DNA of 64,000 bases from Protonemura montana (lineage: Eukaryota; Arthropoda; Insecta; Plecoptera; Nemouridae). The first letter of the stretch is position 1, and every line of letters begins with the position of its first letter. Below, piece by piece: positions 59,140 to 64,000 of this stretch. The stretch is from assembly GCA_947568835.1 (NCBI GenBank), contig OX387602.1, positions 4,806,570 through 4,870,569 on the forward strand, read 5' to 3'. The position numbers were made by a program, and so were the translations under genes. The notes under the pieces were generated by a model. It saw only the letters and a program-made list of their open reading frames with translations. It ran no database searches and was not told the origin of the DNA.

Positions 59140-61341
59140 TTTAAACCCATTTTAGTGTTACCTCAGGCATATTTATTTTGCGAGGCGCTCGATTGAGAAA
59201 TGAAACTTGCACTTTCACTCGAATTATTTTCACTTTAAATATAACTTTGCTGGGCATTTTAGAAAATCCTACGCATTCACACTGTCACTTCTCCGAGAAT
59301 ATAGAAATTCAAGCAATTCCTTATTCCAGGACAGACAGGCTGGTTTGGCGATTGTTTTTGAGGTTTGCGAATTTTTATTTTTGTCGGGGTATATCACGAA
59401 ATAGCATACAGAGTCTGCCAAGAATTATGAGCAAAATGTGCTCCCGATTGTTCAATTACTGGTCTATGTACTTTTCAATGCGTACAACAATCCGCAGAAA
59501 GTTTTAAGCAGTATTTTCAACATTCGCGGGCCTTCAGCAAGAAGGGCAAACTTCATCATTCGGCTGTATTTGGTCGGTCACTTTAGCCGGTGATTCTAAT
59601 TCTTCTTGAAAATATTGCAGGAAAATGACCGACAACGGGAACAATAGTCTTAATTCCTCTAAGTTTATACCACATTTGGAACATTATAATTGGAGGATTA
59701 ATATATTTCGAATGTAGTGCATTTGGCAAGAAAGGTTGATAGCGAATCACTCATTTAGAGCAGCATTAGAGCGTCTTTTGGAATCGCTAGTTTTTCCTGG
59801 CAGATGTTCTGAACTCGACAGAGGAAAATTCATTTCGACAGTGTATGAACTAGAAGAGCAGGAAGTTCATATGACACCACACTTTCTGTGGACTGCACTA
59901 AGGTGGTCACTGATCACGGCAGACATGAGCTACGTGCCCGTTGTCACATTTTGGCCGACTTCGTGTCAACGGGCACAGTAAATGTTCAGCAGTATCATAC
60001 ATGCGATTAATTCCGCCGGCAAATTGATTGAATGCACAAACCCATATTGACGATTCAAATTGCTTGAGAGAATGTAGACTTTTGGGGCACGATAGAAACG
60101 AAACAATATGTGCTTTCACGTTCTTTGAAATATTGTAACATGCTGTGGGTAGAACGAGTAGAAGATTTGAGATTTTTCTCAATCACCTTGACAATGTACC
60201 TGACATGCAGCCTGCGGCGCGCTATACGTTCATTGTCAATGTCCTATATGCATATAATGCTCTTTCACCGAGACTGAAGATGTAATAAGAAGTTAGCAAT
60301 ACTAGGTTACTCAGATTCAATGGCGACAAAAACACACTGGGTCAGCCATTGTTGCACATATTCGGGGGTATTGTGTGTAGTTCGATGTACGGAGTAAGGA
60401 TTCCAATCACATGCAATGACACCTGCTGTCGGAATCTAACGAATTGTTTTGGGGTTAGGAACAGCATCCCGTTCGCACCTTGTTTTATTGATACGCGCCT
60501 AGGCCGTCAGTCATTATCTAATGTTGGTTGCTAATGAAACTCAATTAGGTTCATCGTGGCCTGCATAATTGTGTGCCTTAATTTCTCAAAGAATTGCGAG
60601 AAATGCGCAAAAAAGCGTGAAAAATTACTCTGGTTTTCAAATTCACTGTCAAATTGTCAGGTATATGAAGTTACCAAATGATTAAGCAGAAGAAAGCATT
60701 TTGATTTCAAAATTTAAATGCAGGTACTAAAAGATATGCAAATGTCCCCCCATTCGTTTTATCACTGCACTGGAGTAACTTGCAGCAAAGGTTTTTGACA
60801 CGGTTTGGTGAGACCCTGTGACTGAGTTTGTCAATTAAGTCTGTCACTTCTGTGAGCCAAAATGTTACCACTCTTCAGTATATTTTTATGTGGGTTCGGT
60901 CAGAGCCAACTTTGTCCGCATAGAAAATTGGGTCTTTTGGACACTAAATAATTCATGGTCGTGAGTAGGTCCTAATCTATCGGCATGGGCAGAGTGCTCG
61001 GCGGAAATAAGGACCGATCGCATTGTGAAAAAATAACTTCCGTAGAGGACGGGAATTTTGAGTCTTGTTGGTGCGACAAAGCGAGTTGGTTTAGTTGCAT
61101 ACATATTGATGTTTGTTTGCTTTGTTGATTTAAAATCTCTACTTCACACATATGAGAGTCTGCATCTGATATAGCTTTGTTTTGGCAAATAAGATATTGA
61201 TTTTTCAGTAATACAACATAGTGAACAGATTTTAAAACCTTGTACTAGGAGGAGGTCCTATGCATCGGTTTTTTCTGATAGATTACTTGATTGATTTGTG
61301 GAGTTTGGCTTAGCGACCATCTGTTTTGACAACGATATCTT

Positions 61342-61450
61342 TGCCACTGGTCTCATGGCATAGGTGAATGAGTGGATGATGGTGAGAATGATGACGAACC
61401 TAACCTCGCCTAGAAGAGAGGAGAGGAAATCCAGGCCACTCCTGCCGAAG
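61342..61450 (-). repeat. Copy of the SINE-like repeat
   Basis: The reverse complement reads ggatttcctctcct... then ccactcattcacctatgcc and atgagaccagtggc, closely parallel to 50495-50605. It is one of the better-preserved body copies and lacks a 5S-like head. Confidence 0.7.
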
Positions 61451-63451
61451 GGCAATAAGGGGACCAGTTGTTGTACCAGCACCAGAACTATTGATACCAT
61501 TTACCAATTGTACCAGATACACTTGTGTGGAGTGGAGTTTGTGTAGTATAACGTACATGTGTAGTATAACGTCATGTTACGTTGCTTTCGACAGTCAATT
61601 TATTATTATTGATGATGGTGTTTGTTCTTTGCACTGACAAGCCTTCAAACGGTAGTCAGGCGGTTAAGTAACATTATAAACCTGGCTTGGTAGGCAACCT
61701 TAGAGCACCCAATGTAAAGCATGGAAGTATATCCTCCCGACGCATTAGCGATCTCGTCAAAAACTGTGTGAAACATTCTGAAATCAAACAACGGAATTTA
61801 ATTTTTAGTGAGCGAACTAAGTAGACCTTATATTTTTGTCACTCCCCTTCGAGTCAGCTACGCACTATAATTATGTATTGTATGGATTCGGCAATTCAAT
61901 TAATCGATCCCGGTGTTTGGTTCCCTAGAACTGGACACGCATTCGGTGGAAACACCCCAGAAAGAGAGCCTAGAAGTCAAAACTGACATTAGAGACCTAT
62001 GCAGACTGGGAAAAAAAATAACACGTTCCGAGCGTCGCTTATTGATTGTCGTGTCGTATGTACTGGAGTATTTTCCATGTGACAGCCGAATTGATGTTGA
62101 TCAGTAGGCGCTATGCGGTGTCCACATGCGATCTCCAGGCCAGGAAACCCAGGAAGAGCGGGCCATGTGACAAATATCCGTCTTTCCCGCGGGGGTAGAC
62201 ACAAAAATCTATATAAACATCGACGTCACTCGCCTTTCTTGGACGCTTGTACCAATATTTCGTGAAGAGGGCAAACAAGCTAAGATATTCTTTAATTAGG
62301 CGCATCCAATTCAAGACTGAGATGATAATCAACTCTTTGTTGGGTATAAATTCTTTCGATTGTGACCTTGTGATGTGAGAAGGTATACCGATATTTGCTG
62401 CGTAGTTGCTACAATCATTCAGATTGATTGGCATTTGATGGGCCCTATTTGCTTGGGCAGGGCTTTCTAAGTGTAGCGAGACGTTATTAGAGCGACCGGC
62501 GAGGCTGTCGGATGGTTCGCTTCTCATGTCCGAGGTAAAAATCCGCATGAAGAAGCCGATGCGAGTGAGTAGGCACCGCGCCATGCGGCTCAGTTATAAC
62601 CAAACGCGATTCGACGCTGATATTTACTGGATGTGTTGTCTCGAAAGAAATTTTCGGTGCTGTTTGTGCTACAGTAAGTTTATTGTTGACGTTATTGGAG
62701 TGATATTGGTTGATTCGACGTGATTTATTTGAGCTTTCAATAATTGAGGGTCAAATGCGTCACTTGCAAACTTCTCTAGAAGCTCATCATATGCTTAGTT
62801 ATTGCTCGATATTCATTATCATATTATCTAACCGCAGGCGTTTATTTTCGCAAATATTAGTTTTGTGTTCAATGCACCTGTGCCACATCTGAATGATTGA
62901 TTACAATACACCAGTCAAACGCAGCGCACAACTGGCTTGCATTGTGCAAGATGTGATAATTACAATTACTTTTATTGCGCCGCAACATGAAAATGCATTA
63001 ACGATTATGTAATTATTATCGAAGATGGAATTGATTTTGCGAATGATTTGATATTTGTAAGTTTTTTTTTCGAATTACTAGCCACAATTTCTCACGCTAC
63101 AAAAAATATCATCTTATGGTGCACTTATTAACTCGGTACGAATCGCCTTCCGCTAAGCAAGCAAATGGACCAAAACTAATAAACTTATTGGTCGAATCGG
63201 CTAAACTTCGCTAGTCAAACAACAATATGCACCTAACCTAGATTCTGATAATTCCCCCACGCAATAAAAAGAAGGTAATAAAAAAAACAATAACTAATCT
63301 TAATTCGGAATGCCGTCATATCGTGTCCTACGCGTGTCTTAGGAGAGACCCAATCAATCTAAAACCGATCGAAACTGGATTGTAGTCAGACAAAGATTGG
63401 AGAAGATTCTTTTAGATATGTATCATATTTGCCAGTATTTTGACTTTATTT

Positions 63452-63490
63452 CGATGTTTAACGACGCACTGGTGTTGTAACACGCCTCTG
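63452..63490 (-). repeat. Tail fragment of the SINE-like repeat
   Basis: gtttaacgacgcactggtgttgtaac is the reverse complement of the tail motif (gttgtcgtaacagtgcgtcgttaaac) seen near 50612-50636. Only the tail is recognisable. Confidence 0.5.
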
Positions 63491-64000
63491 CGTCACGCCA
63501 CGCAGGCCGTGTAAGTAGGGTAGTCAGGCAAGATAATTGATTGACATGGGTCAGAATAATTGGAGGGTGTACAATGTACTGAGTTCACTTTACAGGCGTA
63601 CTTCAGTGTTGTTCATTTGTTCATTTGAAGTTGTTGAACATGTTTTCGTTCCCGGTAGTACTGTCATTTTGGAGACGTTGCGTAATGTGCATTTGCTGTG
63701 CTCATGCTCGCGGCTGAGAAGAAAGTCACGAGAACCAAGGAAAGGGCAACTCGGCGAGAAGAAGCCGTTGTTGGCCTTAACTTGCGCCAAAAATATTACT
63801 GATTTTTTTAAAATTATTATTTGGTTTACAAGAATTTTTGGAATGCCAGTTTTGAATACAATTTGTTATTTTCTTATGGCTCGCAGAGAGAATGGACAAA
63901 ACTCCGAAGTCATTTTGCCTATGAACGATTGCATAATTATGAAAGAGTTCTCAGAAAATTTTCTGTTTGCAATCATGTGAAAATAAACAATAAGCGTCTA

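Larger units (their letters stand above)
56655..64000. other. Downstream flank without a supported protein gene
   Basis: AT-rich DNA with short unrelated open frames, repeat copies, one palindrome and a possible upstream promoter for the desaturase. The longest frame (63537-63980, 147 aa) has no recognisable family feature and no splice context and is not called. Confidence 0.5.

Noticed and set aside
63537-63980. 147-residue open frame near the window end
   Set aside because: No family resemblance and no signal peptide or splice sites that fit; it may be chance in AT-rich DNA.
1-64000. CRISPR arrays, phage/bacterial defence genes, rRNA operons, attachment sites
   Set aside because: No regularly spaced repeats, ribosome-binding-site-led gene runs or bacterial gene families are present; the window is eukaryotic throughout.

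Overview
This window is nuclear DNA from an animal, most likely an arthropod. All recognised genes are split by spliceosomal introns with GT-AG ends, there are polyadenylation signals and degenerate non-LTR retrotransposon pieces, and there is no prokaryote-like gene packing. The gene set is a Net/ATOH8-type bHLH factor, an IL-17 receptor with a SEFIR domain, a type II M1 aminopeptidase N, a Wnt8-like ligand and an acyl-CoA delta-9 desaturase. IL-17 receptors are absent from Drosophila but known in crustaceans and some hemimetabolous insects, so a non-dipteran arthropod is the best guess. The sequence alone does not identify the species.

Layout. Positions 1-16.9 kb hold no gene I can support; the stretch carries GC-rich minisatellites, homopolymer runs and one striking hairpin. 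A short candidate first coding exon at 16,946-17,012 is in phase with the main exon of the bHLH gene net/ATOH8 (24,205-25,643, + strand), which would make 17.0-24.2 kb its first intron. An IL-17 receptor-like gene (28,712-33,156, +, six coding exons, 624 aa) follows. It converges on an aminopeptidase N gene (33,634-42,416, -, thirteen coding exons, 978 aa), and their predicted 3' ends overlap. A second, related first exon for the aminopeptidase lies at 43,916-44,501 with a compatible splice donor but a reading-frame break. Next on the minus strand are a Wnt8-like gene (45,839-52,107, seven coding exons, about 354 aa) and a delta-9 desaturase (53,732-56,630, five coding exons, 388 aa). The last 7 kb has no supported gene, apart from a possible upstream promoter/leader exon for the desaturase near 58.6 kb.

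The exon models were built by hand from splice sites, and the phases close exactly in all four multi-exon genes. The genes do not form an operon-like system. The one suggestive neighbourhood is the delta-9 desaturase (which makes palmitoleoyl-CoA) beside a Wnt (which is palmitoleoylated on the serine seen here in [10 protein letters not shown]); this may be coincidence. The mobile fraction includes two LINE reverse-transcriptase remnants (IL-17 receptor intron; Wnt8 intron 3) and a dispersed short repeat family. One copy of that family carries a 5S-rRNA-like head and sits just upstream of a Wnt8 splice acceptor. I found no CRISPR array, no convincing tRNA or rRNA gene, and no bacterial-type defence or biosynthetic system.
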